A stretch of DNA of 64,000 bases, taken from an uncultured Clostridia bacterium. Its GTDB lineage: Bacteria > Bacillota > Clostridia > Christensenellales > Borkfalkiaceae. Below are positions 26,230 through 38,715 of this stretch, in pieces (position 1 is the first letter of the stretch; every line of letters starts with the position of its first letter). The stretch is taken from NCBI GenBank assembly GCA_947589385.1, contig CANPZW010000008.1, positions 1-64,000 of the forward strand, read 5' to 3'. The notes beneath the pieces are model-generated. The model was not told the DNA's origin and searched no databases. It saw only the letters and a program-made list of their open reading frames with translations. Made by a program: the position numbers and the translations under genes.

Positions 26230-27244
26230 TGTCCGTTTCCTCCACATTTATTTCCGAAGCGGCTTTAAGCTGTTTTCTCTGTTTGAAAATTTTGTCGTTC
26301 ACCCTGCTGTATTTGATAGACGTACCTATTACGTCGGTAATAGCCATTATCGTGACAAACGCGTACGGGTCGTTGCGGGACACTACGTCGCGCAGCTTGG
26401 CAACCTGGAAACGGTTGATAACGCAGTATATAATCTGTTTTTCGCTTTGGGAATAAAAGCCGCGCCCTTCCATAACCGTCAAGCCCCTGCCGAATTCTTC
26501 GGAAAGCGCTTTGCATACGACGTCGTTTTTGGACGTGATGATGAACGCGCCCTTCGCCTGGTCGAGACCGTCGGAGATAAAGTCAACCGCTTTGCCCGCC
26601 ACGAAATACGCCACAATGGAGTACAGGGCGGGGGTAAAATCTTTGGCGCCGCTGTTGGGAATACAGTTTGTAAATGCGAGCACGCCTATCACAAGATACA
26701 AAAACACGTTGAAAATAAGCACGAAGTTACCCACGGTAAGGTTCAGCTTTTTGGCGAACATTACGGCAAGGCTCTCCATTCCGTCCATCGTTCCGCCGAA
26801 ACGTATAGCCATTCCGCTGCCTATGCCCGAAAGCAGTCCGCCGAAAATCGCGCAGATAATTTTTTCATAGCCGCCTATGGGCGAACCCGCGCCGAAGAAG
26901 TCGGGCACGAATTTGGGTATTACCTGCTGGAAAACGAGGGAAGCCATCGAGTAAACGAAGATTGCGAAAAGCGAACAGAAAGTAAATTCGAACCCCTGTT
27001 TTTTGGCGGCGAAAATAAATATGGGCGCGTTTAAAAGGATAAGGGGAATCCATAACTGTATGTAGCCTTGCACGCTCTCGGGCAGAAGCTGTACAACCAG
27101 CATGGACACGCCCGAAAGCCCGCTGTCGTAAAACGCCGCAGGCAACAGCATAAGCGTTACGCCCGTGGCGTTCACCACGCCTGCGACGAAAAGCATTATC
27201 ATGTTCCTGAATTTTATGCGGACGCGAAACTGTTTCATTTTCAA
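26207..27244 (-). CDS. YitT-family membrane protein (DUF161 + DUF2179)
   Basis: 345 aa. Five or six N-terminal hydrophobic segments with the family loop AAFYDSGLSGVSMLV and FGGTMDGMESLAVMFAKK, then a soluble DUF2179 domain (about 225-300; SKNDVVCKALSEEFGRGLTVMEGRGFYSQSEKQIIYCV). Function unproven; possibly transport. It overlaps the S4 gene by 4 bases upstream and ispDF downstream, so translation is coupled. Confidence 0.9.
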   Translation of the reverse strand: MKMKQFRVRIKFRNMIMLFVAGVVNATGVTLMLLPAAFYDSGLSGVSMLVVQLLPESVQGYIQLWIPLILLNAPIFIFAAKKQGFEFTFCSLFAIFVYSMASLVFQQVIPKFVPDFFGAGSPIGGYEKIICAIFGGLLSGIGSGMAIRFGGTMDGMESLAVMFAKKLNLTVGNFVLIFNVFLYLVIGVLAFTNCIPNSGAKDFTPALYSIVAYFVAGKAVDFISDGLDQAKGAFIITSKNDVVCKALSEEFGRGLTVMEGRGFYSQSEKQIIYCVINRFQVAKLRDVVSRNDPYAFVTIMAITDVIGTSIKYSRVNDKIFKQRKQLKAASEINVEETDNDDGKNQ

Positions 27245-27486
27245 CCTTCCAAAATTTCGTATAAAGAGGAAGCTTCGTCTTTTTTAACGGTTTCCTTAAT
27301 TTCGAGTATTCTGAACTTTATCGTTCCCCCCGCAAAGGTCACTTCGGCTATATCGCCCGCTTTAACGCGGTGCCCCGGTTTTGCTTCCCTGCCGTTTACG
27401 TAAACTTTGCCCTTTTCGCACGCTTCTTCGGCAAGCGTGCGCCTTTTTAAAATACGTGAAACTTTTAAAAATTTATCAATTCTCAT
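27241..27486 (-). CDS. S4-domain RNA-binding protein (Hsp15/RqcP-like)
   Basis: 81 aa from ATG 27486. MRIDKFLKVSRILKRRTLAEEACEKGKVYVNG is a complete S4 fold as in Hsp15 and RqcP/YlmH-type proteins; RqcP binds 50S-tRNA complexes in ribosome rescue. First gene of the leftward operon. Ribosome binding site weak. RqcP is the likeliest assignment by size and phylum, but not certain. Confidence 0.85.
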   Translation of the reverse strand: MRIDKFLKVSRILKRRTLAEEACEKGKVYVNGREAKPGHRVKAGDIAEVTFAGGTIKFRILEIKETVKKDEASSLYEILEG

Positions 27487-27503
27487 AATTATTAAAAAAA
27501 CGC

Positions 27504-27532
27504 TTGACTTTATTGAAATCAAGTATTAGAAT
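27504..27532 (+). promoter_or_regulatory. rpoB promoter
   Basis: TTGACT (27504-27509), 17 bases, TAGAAT (27527-27532). The -35 lies in the inverted repeat CTTGA/TCAAG. It faces away from the S4 gene promoter region. Confidence 0.75.
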
Positions 27533-27538
27533 AGTAAA

Positions 27539-27828
27539 CTGTACTAAAATGCGATTTTTGTTCCCTTTTTATATTTTATAAAAATAATGAAAGGAAAAGT
27601 TCCGACAAAAAACGCCGATACGTATTTGATTTTTCCGCTTGATTATACACTAAATTTTCATGAATGTAAAGGGTGTGCGGCAAAAAAAATCGAATTAAGA
27701 AAAAATTTTTTGAAATTTCAGTCGTAAATATACATTTGCAGATTTTGCGCGGTGAAAAGATATAGCCGTGCGGTCGCCTAAATGTGAAAATAAATAGCGG
27801 AGTTTTCCGCCAAAGGAGTTCTGTTTTA
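27539..27828 (+). other. Long 5' leader of rpoBC
   Basis: About 290 bases lie between the predicted start of transcription and the rpoB ATG. AT-rich, with one small hairpin (GCGGAGTTTTCCGC, 27797-27810) just before the ribosome binding site AAAGGAG. No known L10-type or other leader motif recognised. Room for transcript-level control exists but none is proven. Confidence 0.5.
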
Positions 27829-30800
27829 ATGAATTTACCGATTCACAAGTATGGCAAAACCGAAAGGCGCAGGTTCGGTAAGATTAACGAGGTCATCGAC
27901 ATTCCCGATTTAGTAGAGATTCAGAAGTCGAGCTATGAAGCGTTCATCAAAGAGGGCATAACGGAAGTTTTCGAGGACTTTATGCCCATTACCGACTATT
28001 CCGACCACTATGAGCTGTATTTCCTCGACCATTGGTTCGACGAAAAGCCCAAGTACGACGAAAAGGAATGCCGCAACCGCGACGCGACGTACGCCCTTCC
28101 CATGCACGTAAAGGTGCGTCTTGTAAACAAAGTGCGCGGCGACGTTATCGACCAGGACGTATTTATGGGCGAATTGCCCCTTATGACCGAATCCGGCTCG
28201 TTTATAATCAACGGCGCGGAACGCGTAATCGTCTCCCAGCTGGTGCGTTCGCCGGGCGTGTATAACGCTTCCACCCGCGATAAGTCGGGCAAGGAAATGT
28301 TCGGCACTACCGTCATTCCCAACCGCGGCGCATGGCTCGAATTGGAGCAGGACGCGCAGGGCGTGCTGTGGGTGCACGTGGATAGAAAGCGTAAAATCTG
28401 CGCTACTGTGCTTTTGCGCGCCCTCGGCTTCGGCTCGGACAGGGCGCTTAAAGACCTGTTCGCCGACGACAAGATGATTGAAAACACAATCGCCAAGGAC
28501 ACTACGAAATCCGAAAGCGACGGACTTGTCGAATTATACCGCCGTCTGCGCCCGGGCGAAGTGCCTACTGAGGCTTCCGTAAAGCAGCATCTCAATAATC
28601 TGTTCTTCGACCCCCGCCGTTACGACGTAGTAAAGGTGGGCAGATATAAGTTCAATAAAAAGCTTAATCTTGCGTACAGACTGCCGGGCTGCAAGCTTGC
28701 CGAGGACGTCGTCAATCCCGAAACGGGCGAAATTATGGCGCACGCAGGCGACATAGTCTCCGAAAAACAAGCCGTGGAAATGCAGGACAGCGGCGTAAAC
28801 GAAGTGTTCGTTCTCGTTTCCGACCCCGAGCAGGGCGAAATCAAGCATAAAATCATCGCGAACAACACGATAAATTTCAAAGCCGTAAGTTCCAAGCCCC
28901 ATAAGATGTTCGGGCTTCTGCCTACAATATATTATCCCAACTATCGTTTTGTTCTTAAACTTGCCGCGGAATGTGAGCAAGCGAAGATTGAGGAAGTAGC
29001 CGCAAAATATACCGACGAAATCAACGCCATTTATTATGTTGCGGAAACTCCCGAAGCCGACGACGAAAAGCCGGAGGACAAGAAGAACAGGGAAAAGAGA
29101 AAGGAAACCCGCATAAAATTCGTTACGGCGTGCAAAAAATTCTGCGAACTCCTCAATTCCGATTTGACAGAGCTGGATAACGAACAGAAAAAGGAAATAA
29201 AGCCCGTAATAGAAAAACTCGACCACAAACATATAACCGTGGACGATATAGTTGCGGCTATATCCACCAACATAGATTTGCAGTACGGCATAGGCACGAT
29301 AGACAACATAGACCACCTCGGCAACCGCCGCGTGCGCTCTGTGGGCGAATTGCTGCAAAATCAGCTGCGCATAGGCATTGCAAGGCTTGAAAAGCTTATC
29401 AAGGAGCGTATGGCGACGCAGGACGCTATGGAAGTCACCCCGTCCGCGCTCGTAAACGTGCGTCCCGTATCCGCCGTCATACGCGAGTTCTTCGGGTCGT
29501 CGCAGCTTTCACAGTTCATGGACCAGACCAACCCCGCCGCGGAACTTACGCACAAGCGCAAACTTTCCGCTCTCGGTCCGGGCGGTCTTAACCGCGACAG
29601 AGCCACCTTCGAAGTGCGCGACGTTCACCACTCCCACTACGGCAGGCTTTGCCCCATAGAGACCCCCGAAGGTCAGAACATAGGTCTTATCTCCTCGCTT
29701 GCCACGTTCTCGAAAGTGAACGAGTACGGCTTTATCATGAGCCCTTACAGAAGGGTGGAAAAGGACGAAAACGGTATTCCCACCGTAACGGACAAGGTGG
29801 ATTACCTTACCGCTGACGAAGAGGACAGATATATAGTTGCGCAGGCGAACGAGCCGCTTGACGAGCATAACCATTTCGTCAACGCGCATATCGGCTGCCG
29901 CAACCGCGACCTTATAACGCAGTACCCGCCCGAAAAAATGGACTATATGGACGTTTCGCCCAAACAGCTTGTTTCGGTTGCCACGGCGCTTATTCCCTTC
30001 CTTGAAAACGACGATACGAACCGTGCGCTGATGGGCTCAAACATGCAGCGGCAGGCAGTTCCCCTTATGAAAACGGAATCGGCTATCGTCGCTACGGGCA
30101 TAGAAGCCGCAATAGCCCGCGACAGCGGCGTGCTTGTGCACGCGAAGAACGCAGGCGTTGCCGTAGGCGTCGCCGCGGACTGCATTAAAATTCAGGAAGA
30201 CAACGGTTTGATAACCGAATACAAACTTAAAAAGTTCGAGCGTTCCAACCAAATGACCTGTCTTAACCAGCGCCCCATAATCAACACGGGCGACAGGGTT
30301 GAAGCGGGCGAAATCATTGCGGACGGTCCCGCTACCAACAATGGCGAGCTTGCACTGGGCAAGAATATTTTGGTAGGTTATATGGAATGGGAGGGCTACA
30401 ACTACGAGGACGCCATTCTCATTTCTGAAAAACTTGTGCAGGACGATGTGTTTACCTCCATTCATATAGAGGAACATGAGACGGAAGCGCGCGACACAAA
30501 ACTCGGCGCGGAAGAAATAACGCGTGACATACCCAACGTTTCCGAGGAAGCCCTTAAAGATTTGGACGAAAACGGCATCATAAGAATAGGCGCGGAAGTG
30601 CAGACGGGCGACATTTTGGTCGGCAAGGTTACGCCTAAGGGCGAAACAGAGCTTACCCCCGAGGAAAGGCTTTTGCGCGCGATTTTCGGTGAAAAGGCGA
30701 GGGAAGTGCGCGATACTTCCCTTAAAGTTCCCCACGGCGAGGGCGGTATCGTGGTTGACGTCAAGATATTCACCCGCGAGAACAAGGACGAGCTTTCCCC

Positions 30801-31890
30801 CGGCGTTTCCAAACTTGTGCGCGTATATATCGCGCAGAAGAGGAAGGTGCAGGTCGGCGATAAAATGGCGGGACGCCACGGAAACAAGGGCGTTATTTCG
30901 AGAGTTCTGCCTCAGGCGGATATGCCTTTTCTTGCGGACGGCACGCCTTTGCAGATAGTTTTAAATCCCCTCGGCGTTCCTTCGCGTATGAATATAGGAC
31001 AGGTACTCGAAGTCCATTTGGGGCATGTCTGCAAGCAACTCGGCTGGAAGATTGCAACGCCCGTATTCGACGGCGCGACCGAGCAGGATATAAAGAAACT
31101 GTTCTATGAAAACAACATAGTCAACCCCGAAGGCAAGGTTGACGGCAAAATACAGGTATATGACGGGCGCACGGGCGAACCTTTTGAAAACAGGGTCACC
31201 GTCGGCGTCCAGTATATGATAAAGCTTATCCACCTCGTTGACGATAAAATTCACGCGCGTTCGATAGGCCCTTACAGCATAGTTACGCAGCAGCCTTTGG
31301 GCGGCAAGGCGCAGTTCGGCGGACAGAGGTTCGGCGAAATGGAAGTCTGGGCGCTCGAAGCCTACGGCGCGGCGCACGTATTGCAGGAAATTCTTACGGT
31401 AAAATCGGACGATATCGTCGGCCGTGTCAAGACATACGAAAGCATAGTAAAGGGCAACAACATTTCCGAACCGGGCGTGCCCGAAGCGTTCAAGGTGCTT
31501 TTGAAAGAGTTGCAGTCGTTGGCGCTCGACGTCAAGGTGCTCACCGAGAGCGGCGAGGAGCTTGTAATCCGCGAGCTTGACGACGAGGACGACGCTATAC
31601 CGACGGCGCGCGCACGCGAAATGCAGGAAATTGAGGACGCGCGTCCCGAAGAAGAGCTGGATATCGTCAAAGAGCCCGGGCTGGACGACTTCGACCTCGA
31701 TAAATCGGGTTCGATATTCGACAACGACGAGGACGACTTCGCAAGCAAGGAACTGTTCGGCGACGGCGAAGAAGAGGACGACTTCGACGACTTCGGCGAC
31801 GACGATTTGGACGATAAATACACTTTGTTCGACGAGGACGACGATGAAGAAGCCGACGGAGAAAAAGACCCCGACGGCGAGGATAAGTAA
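27829..31890 (+). CDS. rpoB: DNA-directed RNA polymerase subunit beta
   Basis: 1353 aa from ATG 27829 (AAAGGAG 10 bases upstream; the frame begins earlier at a GTG without signal). Universal beta motifs include the rifampicin pocket [13 protein letters not shown]...[13 protein letters not shown] near residue 556 with wild-type Asp, His and Ser, the [10 protein letters not shown] and [12 protein letters not shown] regions. Longer than Bacillus RpoB because of a charged helical insertion (about 385-465) and an extremely acidic C-terminal tail (about 1271-1353; half Asp/Glu). rplL is not upstream, so rpoBC stand apart from the ribosomal protein genes here. Confidence 0.98.
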   Translation: MNLPIHKYGKTERRRFGKINEVIDIPDLVEIQKSSYEAFIKEGITEVFEDFMPITDYSDHYELYFLDHWFDEKPKYDEKECRNRDATYALPMHVKVRLVNKVRGDVIDQDVFMGELPLMTESGSFIINGAERVIVSQLVRSPGVYNASTRDKSGKEMFGTTVIPNRGAWLELEQDAQGVLWVHVDRKRKICATVLLRALGFGSDRALKDLFADDKMIENTIAKDTTKSESDGLVELYRRLRPGEVPTEASVKQHLNNLFFDPRRYDVVKVGRYKFNKKLNLAYRLPGCKLAEDVVNPETGEIMAHAGDIVSEKQAVEMQDSGVNEVFVLVSDPEQGEIKHKIIANNTINFKAVSSKPHKMFGLLPTIYYPNYRFVLKLAAECEQAKIEEVAAKYTDEINAIYYVAETPEADDEKPEDKKNREKRKETRIKFVTACKKFCELLNSDLTELDNEQKKEIKPVIEKLDHKHITVDDIVAAISTNIDLQYGIGTIDNIDHLGNRRVRSVGELLQNQLRIGIARLEKLIKERMATQDAMEVTPSALVNVRPVSAVIREFFGSSQLSQFMDQTNPAAELTHKRKLSALGPGGLNRDRATFEVRDVHHSHYGRLCPIETPEGQNIGLISSLATFSKVNEYGFIMSPYRRVEKDENGIPTVTDKVDYLTADEEDRYIVAQANEPLDEHNHFVNAHIGCRNRDLITQYPPEKMDYMDVSPKQLVSVATALIPFLENDDTNRALMGSNMQRQAVPLMKTESAIVATGIEAAIARDSGVLVHAKNAGVAVGVAADCIKIQEDNGLITEYKLKKFERSNQMTCLNQRPIINTGDRVEAGEIIADGPATNNGELALGKNILVGYMEWEGYNYEDAILISEKLVQDDVFTSIHIEEHETEARDTKLGAEEITRDIPNVSEEALKDLDENGIIRIGAEVQTGDILVGKVTPKGETELTPEERLLRAIFGEKAREVRDTSLKVPHGEGGIVVDVKIFTRENKDELSPGVSKLVRVYIAQKRKVQVGDKMAGRHGNKGVISRVLPQADMPFLADGTPLQIVLNPLGVPSRMNIGQVLEVHLGHVCKQLGWKIATPVFDGATEQDIKKLFYENNIVNPEGKVDGKIQVYDGRTGEPFENRVTVGVQYMIKLIHLVDDKIHARSIGPYSIVTQQPLGGKAQFGGQRFGEMEVWALEAYGAAHVLQEILTVKSDDIVGRVKTYESIVKGNNISEPGVPEAFKVLLKELQSLALDVKVLTESGEELVIRELDDEDDAIPTARAREMQEIEDARPEEELDIVKEPGLDDFDLDKSGSIFDNDEDDFASKELFGDGEEEDDFDDFGDDDLDDKYTLFDEDDDEEADGEKDPDGEDK

Positions 31891-31908
31891 GGGAGGAAAA
31901 GGCAGTAT

Positions 31909-35595
<3,687 letters not shown>

Positions 35596-35620
35596 TACAG
35601 AAATCCAATATATAAATGTG

Positions 35621-35665
35621 CCCCGCCGTCCGCGGATTTTCCGCGGACGGCGGGGCTGAATTTTT
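35621..35665 (+). terminator. rpoBC terminator
   Basis: A 16-bp perfect stem (35621-35636 with 35640-35655), then CTGAATTTTT. Similar in style to the other hairpins here. Confidence 0.85.
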
Positions 35666-35697
35666 ATTTAATCAAAGGCACTGAATTTTTATTTAAT
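35656..35697. repeat. 17-base direct repeat
   Basis: CTGAATTTTTATTTAAT occurs at 35656-35672 and again at 35681-35697, with 8 bases between. It lies between convergent rpoC and the DUF368 gene; possibly a local duplication of the terminator tail. Confidence 0.7.
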
Positions 35698-35723
35698 TGA
35701 ATACGTATGCGGCTTTTTGGGGT

Positions 35724-36602
35724 TCAGATACTTTCCGACTTCTTTACGGAGTAAGCCGTCAGCGCATAAGCCGCAACAGCGCCCAGCGCGAGAAGCACGC
35801 AGCCGACGAGGATATGCGCCGTACCGAGCGGAGAAGAGGAATAGTCGAATACAATCAAAATTCCGGGGATAGAGCCGGCGACAAAGCCCGCTATCGCCCA
35901 GTGCGTACCGCGGGGGAAGCGGGAAAGAAACCACTTCATAAGTTTCGCTATGGTAAAAAATCCTATGACCAGCCCCGCCGCAAAAATTGCGAGCACGAGC
36001 GCCGAATGTGCAAAATCGGTAAAAATTCCGCTTATAAGTCCAAGCACGGGCGCGTAATAACCCAAAATCATCAAAAGCATACTGCCGCTTACGCCGGGTA
36101 TGACCAACGCGCAGCTTGCAAGCACGGCTACGCCCGCGACCGCAAAATATCCGCCGACCGATATATTTGCGGACAAGTCCGCATTTCCCGCCGAAACGAA
36201 GATATTTATAAGACAAATCCCAATTACCGCCGCAAAGGGAATTATAACGGAAAGTATGTTTATCTTTTTAAAGCCCGATTTAAGACCGTCTTTGAATACC
36301 TGTGGCAGCGAACCGAGCATAAGCCCTGCGAACAGCATGCAAGTGGGGAACGGCGCGTGTTCAAGCGCCCATTTAAGGGGAAAATACATTGCGGCAAATC
36401 CTATCGCCGCACCTAAAAAAATGTTCAGTATGAACAGAATGTTTTCCTTAAAGTTTTTTCTCAAATTCCCCAGCGCGTCAATAAGCCTGTCGTAAATTTT
36501 CAAAATTACGGCTATCGTGCCGCCGCTTACACCGGGGATAATTATTCCCACGCCTATCGCCGCGCCGCATGCCAAATTTATAAAAAAGCGTTTTAATTTC
36601 AT
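35724..36602 (-). CDS. DUF368-family polyprenyl-phosphate transporter (PopT-like)
   Basis: 292 aa, eight or so membrane helices. Two inverted-repeat signatures: IIPGVSGGT near residue 21 and VIPGVSGS near 168. DUF368 proteins are reported to flip undecaprenyl phosphate back across the membrane for cell-wall and polymer synthesis. A consensus promoter ends 10 bases before the ATG and there is no ribosome binding site, so the message is probably nearly leaderless. Stand-alone gene. Confidence 0.88.
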   Translation of the reverse strand: MKLKRFFINLACGAAIGVGIIIPGVSGGTIAVILKIYDRLIDALGNLRKNFKENILFILNIFLGAAIGFAAMYFPLKWALEHAPFPTCMLFAGLMLGSLPQVFKDGLKSGFKKINILSVIIPFAAVIGICLINIFVSAGNADLSANISVGGYFAVAGVAVLASCALVIPGVSGSMLLMILGYYAPVLGLISGIFTDFAHSALVLAIFAAGLVIGFFTIAKLMKWFLSRFPRGTHWAIAGFVAGSIPGILIVFDYSSSPLGTAHILVGCVLLALGAVAAYALTAYSVKKSESI

Positions 36603-36612
36603 ATTTTAATAT

Positions 36613-36641
36613 ATATTACCGAACGTCATTAAAATTGTCAA
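36613..36641 (-). promoter_or_regulatory. Promoter of the DUF368 gene
   Basis: TTGACA (36641-36636), 17 bases, TAATAT (36618-36613), 10 bases to the ATG. Confidence 0.75.
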
Positions 36642-36646
36642 CGTCT

Positions 36647-37231
36647 TTAATTCGGCATATAAAAGGAATAGCCCGCTTCCGTATCGGACAATATTAAATA
36701 AGTATTCCAGCCCAATGCGTTGACCTGATAAAAGCCTATTTGTAAATAATTTGCGTCCTTTAAACGCATATAGCCCGCGGGCTCGTCGGCGGCTTCTTTT
36801 CCATTGCCCCAAACGAAAAAGTAATGTAAGCCCCCCAAGGGAGGTTTGGAAAAGCCGTCTAATAAAAAGGCTATGTCGGTTTGAAATTCGTCCAATACCT
36901 TTCCGCTTCCGACAGAAAAACGGGGCTTTTCGTCGTATGCAACGGGTATGATATTTTTGGGATAGCCGAAGAACCCGAAAGAGCGTTCGGTCAGATATTC
37001 ATAAACCGATTCGACATATTCCGTAAATTCTTCTTCGGTTAGCGAATAATGATAGGACCTGTCTTTCAACTCATCCGACGTTTCGCTTTGGATGTCGGGT
37101 AATTCCGGAATAAGACATTCATCCAATTTTTGTTGAGTGAAAAAATTACTTTTTTCTGTTTTGCCGCCACATCCGCTTAAACAAAAAATGCAAAAAGCCA
37201 AGCTTACGGACAGAATGAACAGTTTTTTCAT
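36647..37231 (-). CDS. Lipoprotein of unknown function
   Basis: 194 aa. MKKLF signal, hydrophobic core and lipobox CLSGC (Cys about 21) mark an exported lipid-anchored protein. The mature part has no family I recognise; it contains an acidic, aromatic-rich stretch and a C-terminal MPN end. ATG follows AAGGTAAAAACGTTT. Solitary leftward gene. Confidence 0.8.
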   Translation of the reverse strand: MKKLFILSVSLAFCIFCLSGCGGKTEKSNFFTQQKLDECLIPELPDIQSETSDELKDRSYHYSLTEEEFTEYVESVYEYLTERSFGFFGYPKNIIPVAYDEKPRFSVGSGKVLDEFQTDIAFLLDGFSKPPLGGLHYFFVWGNGKEAADEPAGYMRLKDANYLQIGFYQVNALGWNTYLILSDTEAGYSFYMPN

Positions 37232-37308
37232 AAACGTTTTTACCTTACCTTGTTAGAAATTTTTACTATGGTGGGCGCCTCACGAGAAAAGATTACAGGA
37301 ATATGATT

Positions 37309-38136
37309 TCATCTCCTTGTAACCAAATATGCCATAGCTGCTTTTCGTTCGTGCATATATTTCTGAAAAAGTAAAAATGTTGAGGTTGCGAATAACAGAA
37401 ACATTTCCAAATCTTGATCGGGAGCATAAGTATTTAATTTTGCTACTCCCAAATCAGAATTTTTTTTAAGAATATCCCATTCTATATCGGCAAGCAACTT
37501 ATCGGTATCGATTATATCGTCGGGGGCTAACGAGTTTATATATTTACGGTCATATATACCTACAAGGTCCTCATAGACAACTAATTCATATGGGGTCATA
37601 TTATTTTCTAAAAAAATGCCCAATTCTTCACTCAAAACAATATTGCACATACAATCGTTGTTTTTATTAAACAACTTCATTTTGACAGACGACGATTTTG
37701 AATATTTTATGTAATAATCTCCGTCATTAAAAACTGTACATTTTCCTTTATTAAAGCTAAGCATAAATATGCTATCGTCATCGAATGAACAACTTGCAAC
37801 GAATATTTCTTTTATCTTCCTGTTGATACCGTTTGTAATATAATATGTGCCTGCGGCTTCTGCTTCCGATACAACGGAAATGAGCGAGTTCCCTTCATAG
37901 CTATATTCATTGAACAAAGAAATTTTCTTATTAAATATTTTTTCGATTTTATCCCATTTTGCAAGACAAAATTGGAACATATCAATTGCATTGATTGCGT
38001 CCGATAAGTCTTTACAGTGAATCAATGTGTTGAATGCGGCATTATTAAAGTTATCAAAATCAAGCCGTTTGGTCTCGTGATAATTCAACTCATCAAAGGC
38101 ATAATGCACTTTTTCAATAAATTTTCTTGTAATCAT
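37309..38136 (-). CDS. Hypothetical protein, AT-rich gene
   Basis: 275 aa from ATG 38136 behind AAGGAG; the frame continues to 38211 without a start signal. N-terminal ~80 residues helical, then a beta-rich middle (about 90-180: TYYITNGINRKIKEIFVASCSFDDDS and similar alternating strands), and a hydrophobic helix near the C-terminus (LFATSTFLLF), so perhaps membrane-associated. No family recognised. Codon use is visibly more AT-rich than the neighbours, and no operon partner exists, which suggests recent acquisition. Confidence 0.7.
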   Translation of the reverse strand: MITRKFIEKVHYAFDELNYHETKRLDFDNFNNAAFNTLIHCKDLSDAINAIDMFQFCLAKWDKIEKIFNKKISLFNEYSYEGNSLISVVSEAEAAGTYYITNGINRKIKEIFVASCSFDDDSIFMLSFNKGKCTVFNDGDYYIKYSKSSSVKMKLFNKNNDCMCNIVLSEELGIFLENNMTPYELVVYEDLVGIYDRKYINSLAPDDIIDTDKLLADIEWDILKKNSDLGVAKLNTYAPDQDLEMFLLFATSTFLLFQKYMHERKAAMAYLVTRR

Positions 38137-38226
38137 TTTCGTCTCCTTGCGATAAATTCCTACTAAGCATTTTATCATACAAACAGGAGAAACGCAAGTA
38201 GCAGGCGGCACTCATAGATAAAAAGT

Positions 38227-38269
38227 AAATCCGAACCATTCACTCGTTACGAGTATTTGGTTCGGATTT
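38227..38269 (-). terminator. Terminator of tRNA-Leu
   Basis: AAATCCGAACCA (38227-38238) pairs with TGGTTCGGATTT (38258-38269); on the minus strand it is followed by TTTACTTTTT. It lies 9 bases downstream of the tRNA. Confidence 0.8.
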
Positions 38270-38277
38270 TATTGGCT

Positions 38278-38360
38278 TGGTGCGGATAACAGGATTTGAA
38301 CCTGCACGGTCGCCCACAGGATTCTAAGTCCTGCGCGTCTGCCAATTTCGCCATATCCGC
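38278..38360 (-). tRNA. tRNA-Leu (anticodon UAG)
   Basis: On the minus strand the acceptor GCGGATA pairs with TATCCGC, the discriminator is A and CCA is encoded. D-arm GCGAAATTGGCAGACGC, anticodon loop CTTAGAA (anticodon TAG, reading CUN codons), long class II variable arm, and T-arm GGTTCAAATCC. Size 83 nt including CCA, normal for tRNA-Leu. Confidence 0.95.
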
Positions 38361-38464
38361 AAAAAAAATGCAATACGTATTGCGTTTTTTTGTTTTTTCG
38401 CTTTTAAGGCACGTATGCGCACTTAAACGTATTTACATTTGAACAATTATCCATTTGCGTATAT

Positions 38465-38493
38465 ATTGTATATAACCGCTCGCAAATTGTCAA
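38465..38493 (-). promoter_or_regulatory. tRNA-Leu promoter
   Basis: TTGACA (38493-38488), 17 bases, TACAAT (38470-38465). It leaves a leader of about 98 bases that contains the palindrome GCAATACGTATTGC (38370-38383) and, on the minus strand, a T8 run directly before the tRNA. Confidence 0.8.
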
Positions 38494-38666
38494 CTTAAAT
38501 CGCGCCGTATAAACCGACGACAAAAAGTCCGCTTCTGTCCTGTTGAAATCTTTTATATGCACGTATGCTCCCGTTTTTCTTTATACATATGTCGGTTAAA
38601 GTCGTAAGAAGTTAAAATCTTAATTCTTTCGGCGCTTTTCAGATGAAAAAAATTTTTTCGCACATA

Positions 38667-38695
38667 TTGAAAATATCATATTCGCGTGCTATAAT
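38667..38695 (+). promoter_or_regulatory. Promoter of the [FeFe]-hydrogenase gene
   Basis: TTGAAA (38667-38672), 17 bases, TATAAT (38690-38695). The ATG at 38716 follows GGGGGTGAT. The 170 bases between this and the tRNA promoter (38494-38666) hold nothing I can name. Confidence 0.8.
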
Positions 38696-38715
38696 TTTTA
38701 TGTCGGGGGTGATTT

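Noticed and set aside
27241..27828. L10-type leader or rplL remnant before rpoB
   Set aside because: The region is AT-rich without the L10-binding fold, and the gene upstream runs in the opposite direction.
28534..29358. 274-codon open frame antisense within rpoB
   Set aside because: Follows from rpoB codon use; no start signal or homology.
35656..35697. Insertion-sequence target duplication
   Set aside because: The 17-base repeats are separated by only 8 bases, with no transposase or inverted ends.
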